Source: a virus
Virus record (IMG/VR): IMGVR_UViG_3300025645_000048
Location: 1 to 64,000 of that record
DNA: 64,000 nt
Strand: one strand, 5' to 3'
Shown here: positions 9,063 through 17,900 of the stretch, piece by piece
Numbering within the stretch: position 1 is the stretch's first letter
Layout of the letters: each line of letters begins with the position of its first letter
Position numbers and translations under genes: made by a program
Notes under the pieces: model-generated
Told to the model about the DNA's origin: nothing
Databases searched by the model: none
What the model saw: the letters and a program-made list of their open reading frames with translations, nothing else

Positions 9063-10208
9063 ATGGAAATAAAAGTAAGAGACTTAGGGCATAAAGAAGA
9101 AAAGTCCAAAGCTGAAATTGAAGAGTCATTGTTACAAAAACATGAAGAGAAGTTTGAAGACAGTGAGCAACAAGAAGAACAAACAGATACAGTAAAGGTT
9201 TCAAACGAAAACGATACTGAAAAAGAAACTCCCTCATCAGAGACAATTGGTGAAACTCCCTCATCAGAGTTAAATGATGAAAACGTTCTTTCTTATATTA
9301 GAGATAGATACAACAAAGATATAAATTCAGTTGATGAATTGTTTGAGGAAAAAGAAGCAAACGAAGAATTACCTGAAGATGTGTCTGCGTATTTAAAGTA
9401 CAAAAAAGACACTGGACGTGGAATCCAAGATTTCTATAATTTACAGAAAGATTACGATTCTATGGAAGATGACTCTGTACTTGCTAGTTATTATAGTATA
9501 ACCGAAGATGGGTTAGATGATATTGACATTCAAGATATTATTGAGGAAAAATTTAGTTTTGATGAAGAATTAGATGAGCCTCGCGATATTAAGAGAGTAA
9601 AACTAGCAAAAAAACGAGAACTTGCGAAAGCGAAAAAGTTTTTGAATGAGCACAAAGATAAATACAAAATGCCTCTTGAGTCAAGCGGGGATCAGTTATC
9701 TAATGATCAACAAGAAAATTTAAATGCTTATGAAAGTTATCTTAAAGAATCTAAATCTATTGAGGAGCAAAACAAAAAGAAGTATAATTACTTCCTAGAT
9801 AAAACCGATGAGGTTTTTAACAATGAATTCAAAGGTTTTGAGTTTAATGTGGGAGATAATAATATAACTTTTAAACCTGGGACAGGTGAAGAGCTTAAAA
9901 ATGTGCAGTCCGATTTTAACAATTTTGTTAATAAATACATGGACAAACAAACAGGGTTAATCGCCGATCCAAAGGGATATCATCGTTCACTAGCAGTAGC
10001 TATGAACCCTGAAAAATTTGCTCAATTTTTTTACGACCAAGGTGTTTCGGCAACTGTGGATAATGTTTCTAGAAAATCTAAAAACATAAACATGGACATT
10101 AGAAACGCTGCTCAACAAACTGTCACAAAAGATGGTATGAGAATAAGGGCTGTAGGAGATACCAATAGTGGAAGAGGACTTAAAATTAGAAGTATTAAAA
10201 AAGTTTAA
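9063..10208 (+). CDS. Putative capsid scaffolding protein
   Basis: A 381-residue, highly charged protein with a very acidic N-terminal third (Glu/Gln/Asp-rich, with ETPSSETIGETPSSE showing a short internal repeat) and helical regions rich in Lys and Glu. The C-terminal ~60 residues are more basic (GMRIRAVGDTNSGRGLKIRS). Placement between the portal and major capsid genes, the charge distribution and predicted disorder are typical of scaffolding proteins, which guide shell assembly and are then lost. No protease motif is visible. The call is inferred from composition and synteny. Confidence 0.65.
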   Translation: MEIKVRDLGHKEEKSKAEIEESLLQKHEEKFEDSEQQEEQTDTVKVSNENDTEKETPSSETIGETPSSELNDENVLSYIRDRYNKDINSVDELFEEKEANEELPEDVSAYLKYKKDTGRGIQDFYNLQKDYDSMEDDSVLASYYSITEDGLDDIDIQDIIEEKFSFDEELDEPRDIKRVKLAKKRELAKAKKFLNEHKDKYKMPLESSGDQLSNDQQENLNAYESYLKESKSIEEQNKKKYNYFLDKTDEVFNNEFKGFEFNVGDNNITFKPGTGEELKNVQSDFNNFVNKYMDKQTGLIADPKGYHRSLAVAMNPEKFAQFFYDQGVSATVDNVSRKSKNINMDIRNAAQQTVTKDGMRIRAVGDTNSGRGLKIRSIKKV

Positions 10209-10230
10209 CAAATTAAAAATTTAAATTATT

Positions 10231-11694
10231 ATGGCAGTACAAGCGGTACCCGGATTCGATTTACAACCGAGTTCACAACAAGTCCCTGTATCAACTAATT
10301 ATCTGTCTTCGGCAGACTTTACTTGGTTACAGCAATATCTTCCTGACACTTACGAAAAAGAATTCGAAAGATACGGGAATAGAACAGTAGCATCATTCTT
10401 AAGAATGGTAGGCGCTGAAATGCCTTCTAACTCTGACCTTATCAAATGGGCAGAACAAGGAAGGTTACACAATAAATACCAAGGTTTAACAACTGGATCA
10501 GGAGCAGGTTCTGATACAGCAGTATTCGTTATTCCAGCAGCAGATTTTAATCCAGCATTAGCTTCGCCAAATTTGGCAGCTCTTAGAGCAGGACAAACAG
10601 TAATGTTAAGTTCTTCTGTAGCAGGATCTACATTATCAGCTAAAGGAATTGTAACTGTAGCACCTACTGGAGCTGGAGCTGGAGCTAGAACTTTTAGTGT
10701 AGGATTTTATGAAGCAGCAGGTATGCCTGCATTTACTTCAGGTTCTATAGATTGTTTTATATATGGTTCTGAATTTGCAAAAGGAACAAATGGAATGGTT
10801 GGTTCTAATGAGGCAGATGATTTTATCTTTCAAAACAAACCTATTATTATCAAAGACAAGTATGCAGTGTCTGGTTCTGATATGGCTCAAATTGGTTGGA
10901 TTGAAATCCAGTCTGAAAACGGAGCTAATGGATATTTATGGTATCTTAAATCTGAGCACGAAACGAGACTTAGATTTGAAGACTATTTAGAAACAGCTAT
11001 GGTGGAAGCAGTTCCAGCTGAAGCAGGTTCAGATGCAGGTAATTATCTGCAAGGTTTATTAGCAGGTGGTGCATCAGCAGCAGAAAAATCTGGTTCTGAT
11101 GGTATCTTCTATGTTGTTGAAAATAGAGGTAATGTTTTTGGTGGAGGTAATCCAACAAGTTTAGCTCAGTTTGATAGTGTTATACAAAGACTAGACAAGC
11201 AAGGAGCTATTGAAGAAAATGTTATTTTCTTAAACAGAAACTTCTCGTTTGATATTGATGATATGTTAGCACAACAAAACTCTTATGGAGGTGGTGGTAC
11301 ATCATATGGTCTATTTGACAATGATAAAGACATGGCTTTAAATCTTGGATTTACAGGATTTAGAAGAGGTTATGACTTTTATAAGTCTGACTGGAAGTAC
11401 CTAAACGATCCTACAATGAGAGGTGGTTTAGTTGGTGGAGCAGTTAATGGATTATTAGTTCCAGCTGGTTCAACTACTGTATATGACCAAATCTTAGGAA
11501 AGAATGCTAAAAGACCATTCTTACACGTTAGATATAGAGCTTCTGAAACTGAAGATAGAAGATATAAAACTTGGATTACTGGTTCTGCTGGTGGTGCAAG
11601 AACTTCTGACTTAGATGCGATGGAAGTCAATTTCTTAAGTGAAAGAGCTGTATGTACTTTAGGTGCAAACAACTTCTTTATCTTTAAGGATTAA
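10231..11694 (+). CDS. Major capsid protein (crAss-like, HK97 fold)
   Basis: The main shell subunit. Crassvirales-type segments include FERYGNRTVASFLRMVGAEM, DLIKWAEQGRLHNKYQGL, the central FDIDDMLAQQNSYGGGGTSYG, the LGFTGFRRGYDFYKSDWKYL region and the C-terminal FLSERAVCTLGANNFFIF. Its 487 residues fit this group. Residues ~90-175 are a Ser/Ala/Gly-rich beta insertion typical of an exposed domain. A strong terminator follows, so capsid genes probably end their transcript here. Codon use is slightly more GC-rich than in neighbouring genes, as often seen for highly expressed genes. Confidence 0.95.
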   Translation: MAVQAVPGFDLQPSSQQVPVSTNYLSSADFTWLQQYLPDTYEKEFERYGNRTVASFLRMVGAEMPSNSDLIKWAEQGRLHNKYQGLTTGSGAGSDTAVFVIPAADFNPALASPNLAALRAGQTVMLSSSVAGSTLSAKGIVTVAPTGAGAGARTFSVGFYEAAGMPAFTSGSIDCFIYGSEFAKGTNGMVGSNEADDFIFQNKPIIIKDKYAVSGSDMAQIGWIEIQSENGANGYLWYLKSEHETRLRFEDYLETAMVEAVPAEAGSDAGNYLQGLLAGGASAAEKSGSDGIFYVVENRGNVFGGGNPTSLAQFDSVIQRLDKQGAIEENVIFLNRNFSFDIDDMLAQQNSYGGGGTSYGLFDNDKDMALNLGFTGFRRGYDFYKSDWKYLNDPTMRGGLVGGAVNGLLVPAGSTTVYDQILGKNAKRPFLHVRYRASETEDRRYKTWITGSAGGARTSDLDAMEVNFLSERAVCTLGANNFFIFKD

Positions 11695-11709
11695 TATTAT
11701 TGTAAATTT

Positions 11710-11744
11710 TACCCCTACTTAGGTGGGGGTAATATTTATTTTTT
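11710..11744 (+). terminator. Rho-independent terminator after major capsid gene
   Basis: A 9-bp stem (TACCCCTAC with GTGGGGGTA, one T-G pair) with loop TTAG at 11710-11731 is followed by a T-rich run ending in TTTTTTT. It is the clearest intrinsic terminator in the window together with the one at 12940. Confidence 0.85.
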
Positions 11745-11775
11745 ACTGGAATTAAATTAAATTAAATTAAATACA

Positions 11776-12537
11776 ATGAAAAAAAAAGCAAATTACGTTA
11801 CTAAAATATATAAGCTTACTGGTAACAAAGCACCTCTCTCATACATGTTAGCATCAAGGCATTCTCAAAGATCTCCTTTGTTATATTTTGATGAAGAACA
11901 AGGAATTAATAGACCATTAAGATACGCAAGAAATCAAAAAAGTCCATTTGAAGACAAACAAGACGGTAATGCAATTCTAGAACCTATAGTGTTCGATGAT
12001 GGTATGCTAGTAGCTCAAAAAGAAGACCAAGTACTACAAGAGTTTTTACATTATCATCCTGGTAATGGGAAAGTGTTTGTAGAGGTTAATAAAGAGCAAG
12101 ATGCATTGAATGAGCTTTCAGATGCTGAAAGTGTTTTAGAAGCCCAAATAATAGCAAAAGAATTGTCTAGTAATACTCAGAAATTATTACAAGTATCTAG
12201 AGTTTTATTAGGTAATGTGGTTGACAACATGACTATTCCAGAGTTAAAAAGGGATTTGTTAATATACTCAAAGAATAATCCAGAAGACTTTATTAATACG
12301 ATAAACGATCCAATGTTACAATTACAAGATGATGTTTATCAAATATTTAAAGCTGGGTTCTTACAAACACGAAACAATGGTAAAGAGGTTTATTATAACC
12401 TTCCTAACAATAAAAAAAGATTAATATCTGTTCCTTTCGGAGAAGATGCTAATTGGATTGTTGGTTCGTTTTTTCAATCAGATGATGGTGTTGAAATATA
12501 TAAGCTACTTAAAAATCGCTTAAAAAAATCAGAATAA
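11776..12537 (+). CDS. Conserved crAss-like structural protein
   Basis: A 253-residue protein with LASRHSQRSPLLYFDEEQG, LRYARNQKSPFEDKQDGNAI and FLHYHPGNGKVF, segments I recognise as conserved immediately downstream of the capsid gene in crAss-like phages. Residues ~105-175 are helical, and the C-terminus ends in a short helix after VGSFFQSDDGVEIYKLL. It is probably a minor capsid or head-completion protein, but the exact location in the virion is not determined by sequence. The leader contains four AAATT-type repeats. Confidence 0.7.
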   Translation: MKKKANYVTKIYKLTGNKAPLSYMLASRHSQRSPLLYFDEEQGINRPLRYARNQKSPFEDKQDGNAILEPIVFDDGMLVAQKEDQVLQEFLHYHPGNGKVFVEVNKEQDALNELSDAESVLEAQIIAKELSSNTQKLLQVSRVLLGNVVDNMTIPELKRDLLIYSKNNPEDFINTINDPMLQLQDDVYQIFKAGFLQTRNNGKEVYYNLPNNKKRLISVPFGEDANWIVGSFFQSDDGVEIYKLLKNRLKKSE

Positions 12538-12543
12538 AATAAT

Positions 12544-12551
12544 TATCTTTG
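12544..12551 (+). promoter_or_regulatory. Candidate promoter -7 box TATCTTTG
   Basis: TATCTTTG lies just after the stop of the preceding gene and 32 nt before the ATG at 12584. It matches TAnnTTTG; the -33 element is not obvious. Confidence 0.5.
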
Positions 12552-12583
12552 TATAATTGTTTAACCCCATAAATTTATAAGAT

Positions 12584-12913
12584 ATGGAAAAATTTTTAAA
12601 AGTAACTGTAAGTGATCAAGATTATTTAATTAATGTTAATCACATTCTTACAGTAGAACAAGGATCAGGAACTGGAGCTGTAGACATTTTATATGATATA
12701 GTCGGACATTCAGCAACTGGTGCAAGTGAGGTAATAGGTGTTACATTAACTGCTTCAACAGCAGATGATACAGCTAAAAAGAAAGAGCAAATTGGTAGCA
12801 TCGTAGAGGCTATTGAAGATGCGCTATCTACAAGTTGGAACAGACCTATTTTCAGTATTTCACCGAAATATCCTGTTACAAGCGTTGCTCAAGTAGAAAA
12901 AGCATGGGCATAG
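12584..12913 (+). CDS. Small beta-type virion protein
   Basis: A 109-residue protein starting MEKFLKVTVSDQDYLINVNH, with Ala/Thr-rich strands, then an amphipathic helix (SIVEAIEDALSTSW) and PIFSISPKYPVTSVAQVEKA. Similar small proteins follow the capsid gene in several marine Bacteroidota phages as far as I can recall. It has its own promoter box and is isolated by a terminator immediately downstream, suggesting independent, strong expression. A decoration or cement role is a guess. Confidence 0.7.
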   Translation: MEKFLKVTVSDQDYLINVNHILTVEQGSGTGAVDILYDIVGHSATGASEVIGVTLTASTADDTAKKKEQIGSIVEAIEDALSTSWNRPIFSISPKYPVTSVAQVEKAWA

Positions 12914-12939
12914 TTTAATCTATTAGACTTAAATTAAGA

Positions 12940-12971
12940 AGAGGCTTAAACAATTGAGCCTCTTTTTTTTT
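12940..12971 (+). terminator. Rho-independent terminator
   Basis: The stem AGAGGCT with AGCCTCT, extendable by TAA/TTG to 10 bp around loop ACAA, is followed directly by nine or more T residues. It separates the small virion gene from the tail operon, whose promoter box starts 4 nt later. Confidence 0.9.
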
Positions 12972-12974
12972 GTT

Positions 12975-12982
12975 TATATTTG
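12975..12982 (+). promoter_or_regulatory. Candidate tail-operon promoter TATATTTG
   Basis: TATATTTG sits immediately after the terminator T-run and 14 nt before the ATG at 12997. It should start transcription of the ring, tail and internal-protein genes. It also shows that a TTG codon at 12970 cannot be the start of the next gene. Confidence 0.6.
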
Positions 12983-12996
12983 TAAAAAGAACTAGA

Positions 12997-14010
12997 ATGA
13001 TTAATTCAGTTAGAAATACAGTACAAGCAATCGCAAACAAGAATAATTATGGATATATATCTCCACAAGATTTTAATTTGTACGCACAACAAGCACAAAT
13101 GGATTTGTTTGAAGACTATTTTTATCAATACAATAGTTGGATAAATAAACAAAACCAAAGAGTGTCTGGTACTGGTTATGCAGATATAGTAAAAAGTTTA
13201 GTAGAAGTAATTGATAGTTTTTCAGTAACTAAAGGATTAATTAAACAAGCAAATAATATGTTTAATCTGCCTGCAGATTACTATTATATAAATAAAATAA
13301 ATTATTACCCCAACTTTGTGGACAGTGGATTCACTACTGCCGCAGGAGTATCTAATCGTTTAACAGACTCAGCTGCTCAGTTTTCTACTAGTGGTGTCGT
13401 TAAAGTAGGGCAATTAATAACAAACACAACATCATCCAGTGATTATGCTGGATTTAGTGCATTTATAGTAAGTATTGATAGCAATACACAATTAACATTA
13501 AGCACAAATATATTTCCTATAGGTGGAGCTGGTGGTGACACATATTCTACATACAATACAACTGGTATTGTAGAGGTTGAACGAGTTAATCAAAATAAAA
13601 TATTTTATTTGAACAACTCACCACTTACTGCTCCTACAACTGGTTTTCCTGCTTATGTGTTAGGTGGTGCAACAAGTGGTATTGTAGGATCGAGTGATTC
13701 TGCACAAGGTCAGTTAGGTAATACTGTTACAGTATATCCAACTACTATAAGCACTGCAGGATCTGTTATTACTGATTATGTAAGATATCCTTTGCCTCCT
13801 AAATGGACATACCAAACTGTAGGTGGGACTTCAGGAAGCCCAGAGTTTGATTCTAACCAAGCTGATTATCAAGATTTTGAATTACCATTATCTGATGAAC
13901 CTGGTATAGTAGCAAAAATTTGTCAGTATGTAGGTATTGAAATAAGAGAAGCTGATGTGTATCAGTTTGGAAAACAAGAAATAGTTGAAGACAATCAAAT
14001 ACAAATATAG
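12997..14010 (+). CDS. Crassvirus ring protein (tail barrel), first
   Basis: The opening MINSVRNTVQAIANKNNYGY, then ISPQDFNLYAQQAQMDLFED and QNQRVSGTGYADI, is characteristic of a crAss-like ring protein that stacks below the portal to form the tail barrel. Residues ~122-186 hold an inserted small beta domain (VGQLITNTT ... VSIDSNTQLTLSTNIF), also seen in the decoration protein at 54774. I start at the ATG beginning MINSV because an upstream in-frame TTG falls in the terminator T-run and its codons cover the promoter. The C-terminal YQDFELPLSDEPGIVAKICQ completes the ring-protein fold. Confidence 0.88.
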   Translation: MINSVRNTVQAIANKNNYGYISPQDFNLYAQQAQMDLFEDYFYQYNSWINKQNQRVSGTGYADIVKSLVEVIDSFSVTKGLIKQANNMFNLPADYYYINKINYYPNFVDSGFTTAAGVSNRLTDSAAQFSTSGVVKVGQLITNTTSSSDYAGFSAFIVSIDSNTQLTLSTNIFPIGGAGGDTYSTYNTTGIVEVERVNQNKIFYLNNSPLTAPTTGFPAYVLGGATSGIVGSSDSAQGQLGNTVTVYPTTISTAGSVITDYVRYPLPPKWTYQTVGGTSGSPEFDSNQADYQDFELPLSDEPGIVAKICQYVGIEIREADVYQFGKQEIVEDNQIQI

Positions 14011-14013
14011 ATT

Positions 14014-14922
14014 ATGGCGTATTTAAACGATTATCAATATTATGCAAATGAAGGTGGCACTCCTAAAGATAAAAATTGGGGTTCATATCAATATGTTACT
14101 TTAGATGAAATAGTTAACAATTTCATGTTAATGTATCAAGGTAATAATGAATTGATAAATAATATTACACGATATAAAGTTTTATTTCATGCAAAAAGAG
14201 GGATACAAGAGTTGAACTATGATGCAATGAAAGAAATAAAAATATTACAATTAGCTTTAGATGATTCATTATTATTTGTTTTACCTCATGATTATGTAAA
14301 CTGGGTTAGAGTGTCAATGTTTCAAAATGGAGTGTTATTTCCACTTACTGAAAATATACAAACACAATGGGCTAGTACTTATTTACAAGACAACAATAAT
14401 AATATACTGTTTGATCAAAATGGAAATGTTCTAAAGCCACAAGATTCACCATTGGATTTATCAAAAAAAACAATCTATTTAAATAACGAAAGCCTATACG
14501 ACGGGTGTGAAGGTTATTGTGTAGATGGTTTATGGTATTTTGATTTTGCTATTGGTGGACATTTTGGATTAAACACTGAAACTGCTAACACTAATCCTAC
14601 TTTTTCTATAGATAAACAAAGAGGTGTTATCAATTTTAGCTCTATTGCATCTGGGCAGTCTATTGTATTAGAATATGTTTCTGATGGAATGGAGAAAGGC
14701 AACGATGCTGACATTAGTGTAAATAAGTTATTTGAAGAATTTATTTATGCATATATTAAATACTCTATATTAAATGGTAAATTAGGAGTTCAAGAATATG
14801 TTGTAAACAGAGCTAGAAAAGATAAGTCTTCTTTATTAAGAAACGCAAAAATTAGATTAAGTAATATACACCCTGGTCGACTTTTAATGAATATGAGAGG
14901 TCAGGCTAAATGGATTAAGTAA
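14014..14922 (+). CDS. Crassvirus ring protein (tail barrel), second
   Basis: A 302-residue protein with YVTLDEIVNNFMLMYQGNNE, FHAKRGIQELNYDAMKEIK, LPHDYVNWVRVSMFQNG and YLQDNNNNILFDQNGNVL, all typical of the second ring protein of crAss-like tails. The C-terminus has a helical segment (NKLFEEFIYAYIKYSILNGK) and a basic end (LLRNAKIRLSNIHPGRLLMN). It lies 3 nt after the first ring gene and 1 nt before the large tail gene, so the three are co-translated. It should form a ring between the portal-proximal ring and the distal tail. Confidence 0.88.
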   Translation: MAYLNDYQYYANEGGTPKDKNWGSYQYVTLDEIVNNFMLMYQGNNELINNITRYKVLFHAKRGIQELNYDAMKEIKILQLALDDSLLFVLPHDYVNWVRVSMFQNGVLFPLTENIQTQWASTYLQDNNNNILFDQNGNVLKPQDSPLDLSKKTIYLNNESLYDGCEGYCVDGLWYFDFAIGGHFGLNTETANTNPTFSIDKQRGVINFSSIASGQSIVLEYVSDGMEKGNDADISVNKLFEEFIYAYIKYSILNGKLGVQEYVVNRARKDKSSLLRNAKIRLSNIHPGRLLMNMRGQAKWIK

Positions 14923-14923
14923 T

Positions 14924-17900
14924 ATGCCAATAGTAACTACAAATTTTGTACGCGGAAGAATGAATAAAAGCGTGGATGAGAGACTTCTTCCTCCAGGCGA
15001 ATATGTCAATGCTATAAATGTTAGGCTAGGATCAACTGAAACCACAGAAATAGGAGCTGTAGAAAATTCTAAAGGAAATACTAAACTTACAACATTACAA
15101 TATGAAGGTGCTGATTTAACAAATGCAACTTGTATTGGTGCATATGATGATGGAGCTAATGAAACTATATATTGGTTTATAACATCAACAACTGTAGATA
15201 TGATTGTTTCTTTTGATACAAAAAATGAACTAATCACTTATCACGTAGTTTCTGTAAGCGTTTTAAATTTTAACACTACAAACCTAATTAATAGTGTAAA
15301 CAAAATAGGTAATTTATTGTTTTTTACTGATGATGTAAATCCACCACGAAAAATTAATGTTACCAGAAATTATCCTAGTCCACTATCTGGTGCAGATGTT
15401 GTAACAGATAAAGAGTTAAATGTCATTGTTCAGCCACCTTTAGCGGCACCTACATTTAATTTAATATCACAGGCGACTGAAGCGAATTATATGGAAACTC
15501 GTATGATTTCTTTTGCTTATAGATATAAATATCAAGATGATGAGTATAGTGCACTATCACAATTTACTGACATAGCCTTTGTTCCTGGAGTTTTTAAGCT
15601 AGATATAGCCACAAATCTAAACAGTGGTATGAAAAACATTTATAATGCAGTAGAGCTTAGTTTTAACACTGGAGACTCTAATGTAGTTGGGGTTGATTTA
15701 ATTTTTAAATTTGCAGACTCTAACGTATTAAATGTTATTGAAAGATTTAACAAGTCTAATTATGGATGGCCAGATAATACAATTCAGACACAAACATTTA
15801 GTAATAGTAAAATATATACAATACTACCAGATAGTGAATTATTAAGGCTTTATGATAATGTGCCAAGAACTGCAAAAGCACAAACTTTAATGGGTAATAG
15901 GTTGGTGTATGGTAACTATGTAGATGGTTACGATATGGTAGATAGTGATGGCAATAGTTGTCAAATGACTTTTGAAGCAGAAAGAGTTAGTAGTAATATA
16001 GAAACAAATGATTTCACTCCTACTTTAGTAAGTGGAGCACAATACACTATTGACACTCCACAAACTATAGCTAATAGTACTGTTTCTATAGATTTATCTG
16101 ATATTGCCACAAAATTAAAAAGTGGAGCTGTATTAGATTTTGATTTTACATTTATTCATTCTACATTTTCTGGCAATAGTGGTTCAACAACCACATCACA
16201 ACCTTCAACTGACATCTCTACAATATTTACATTAGCACAAGATTTTAATAGTGTTTATGAAATGGTAAATAGTGTTGATTTTAAAACCAGAATTGGAAGT
16301 GAACCTGCATACTTTACAACTGTTGCTAATGCTTGTTCTAATGGAACAAGTTTTACCGATACATTTAATTGTGCTGTAACTAATCCTGGTGATAGTAATT
16401 CTAACATTGGTTGGTCAAAAAGCGAAAGTGGTATTTCTGGTTTAAATCAAGGAATTAGAATAACATCACAACCAGGTTCAAATGTAGTTACATTTCAAAT
16501 ACCAGCAATGAAGTTTGTTGATTCTGATCCTTCAATAGGAACTTCAGCACCTTTATATGAATATTATAAATTTACTTCTGGCGAGGTGTTGTTTTTAGGA
16601 AATGGTAACACTAAAAGTTTACATAGTAACAGAAATTACGAAGTAGGGGTGGTTTATATGGATGAATATTTAAGAAGTTCTACCGCTTTAGTCTCACCAG
16701 ACAATACAATATTTACACCTGCATCAACATCAGCTCAAAAAAATCAAATTAAAGTTACTATACCAATTACTCAAAAACCTCCTTACTGGGCAAGTAAGTA
16801 TAAATTTGTAGTAAAAAGAGCTGAGGGGCCTTATGAAACTATTTATAGTAATTTTTATTACAGAGACACTACCACTAATACAGTGTATTTTAAATTAGAA
16901 GGGCAAAATCAAACTAAAGTAAAAACTGGGGATATATTAAGGGTAAAAGCTGATACATTTGGAGCTTTATCTACTTATCAAACACAAGAAGTTTTGAGTG
17001 TAGATGCAAAAGAACAAAACTTTTTAACTCCTGCGGCAAATATAGAAACAGGTGGAATTGCTCCTTATATTTCTGAATTAGCAGGATTATACATGGAGTT
17101 AAAACCAACTAATTTCAATATAGACACATCAGAAGACTCTTCTGCATGGAGCTCTGGAACTGAATCTGATCAGTCGAAAAGAAATTACCCAAGTATTCAA
17201 ATACCTTGTTTTAGAAACAGAACGAGTGGAGATACAAACGTTGTGTTGCCAGAAGGGAGTTTAGTAACATTTGATTTTGAGTTTTTTAGAAGCGAAAGAA
17301 ATAACCGAGCAGGTTCAGAAATATACAACTATAATAAAACTTTTCAAGCATCTAATGATTACGATAATTTATATGATTTTGTAGTTGGTGAGGCTATTGA
17401 TTTTACTGGTGGTGTAGACACAAGCACAGATGATTCTGGTGCAAATCAAAATATATTTATTAATGAAAATCCATTACCATCTAAAAGTATACCTGGAAGA
17501 ATACAAGGTAAGAATCAATATAGGTTTTCTACAACTAATGGAAATACACCATCTACAGGAACAGGACAAACTAATTTTTTATATTTAGCATTAAAAAGTG
17601 GTACACAAGGAGTTGGAGGACACCCATCAAGAGTAAAAGGTAGGATATCTGTACAAGTTGCAAATTCAATAATAACTTTTGAGTCAATACCAGTAGATGT
17701 TGATAATGACATATATTATGAAGACGATGCATGTTATGATATAACAGGTGGTTTTCACACTGGAACAACACAAACACAAACTAGCACACTACCAGCTATT
17801 AGTACTTTAGGCTTTTTTGATTGTTTTTCATTTGGTAATGGTGTAGAAAGTTTTAAAGTAGAAGATTCTCTTATAGGACAATCGTTCACTCTAGGACAAA

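Noticed and set aside
12970-12996. TTG at 12970 as the start of the first ring protein
   Set aside because: It lies in the terminator T-run and the codons cover the promoter box. ATG at 12997 gives the typical MINSVRNTV start.
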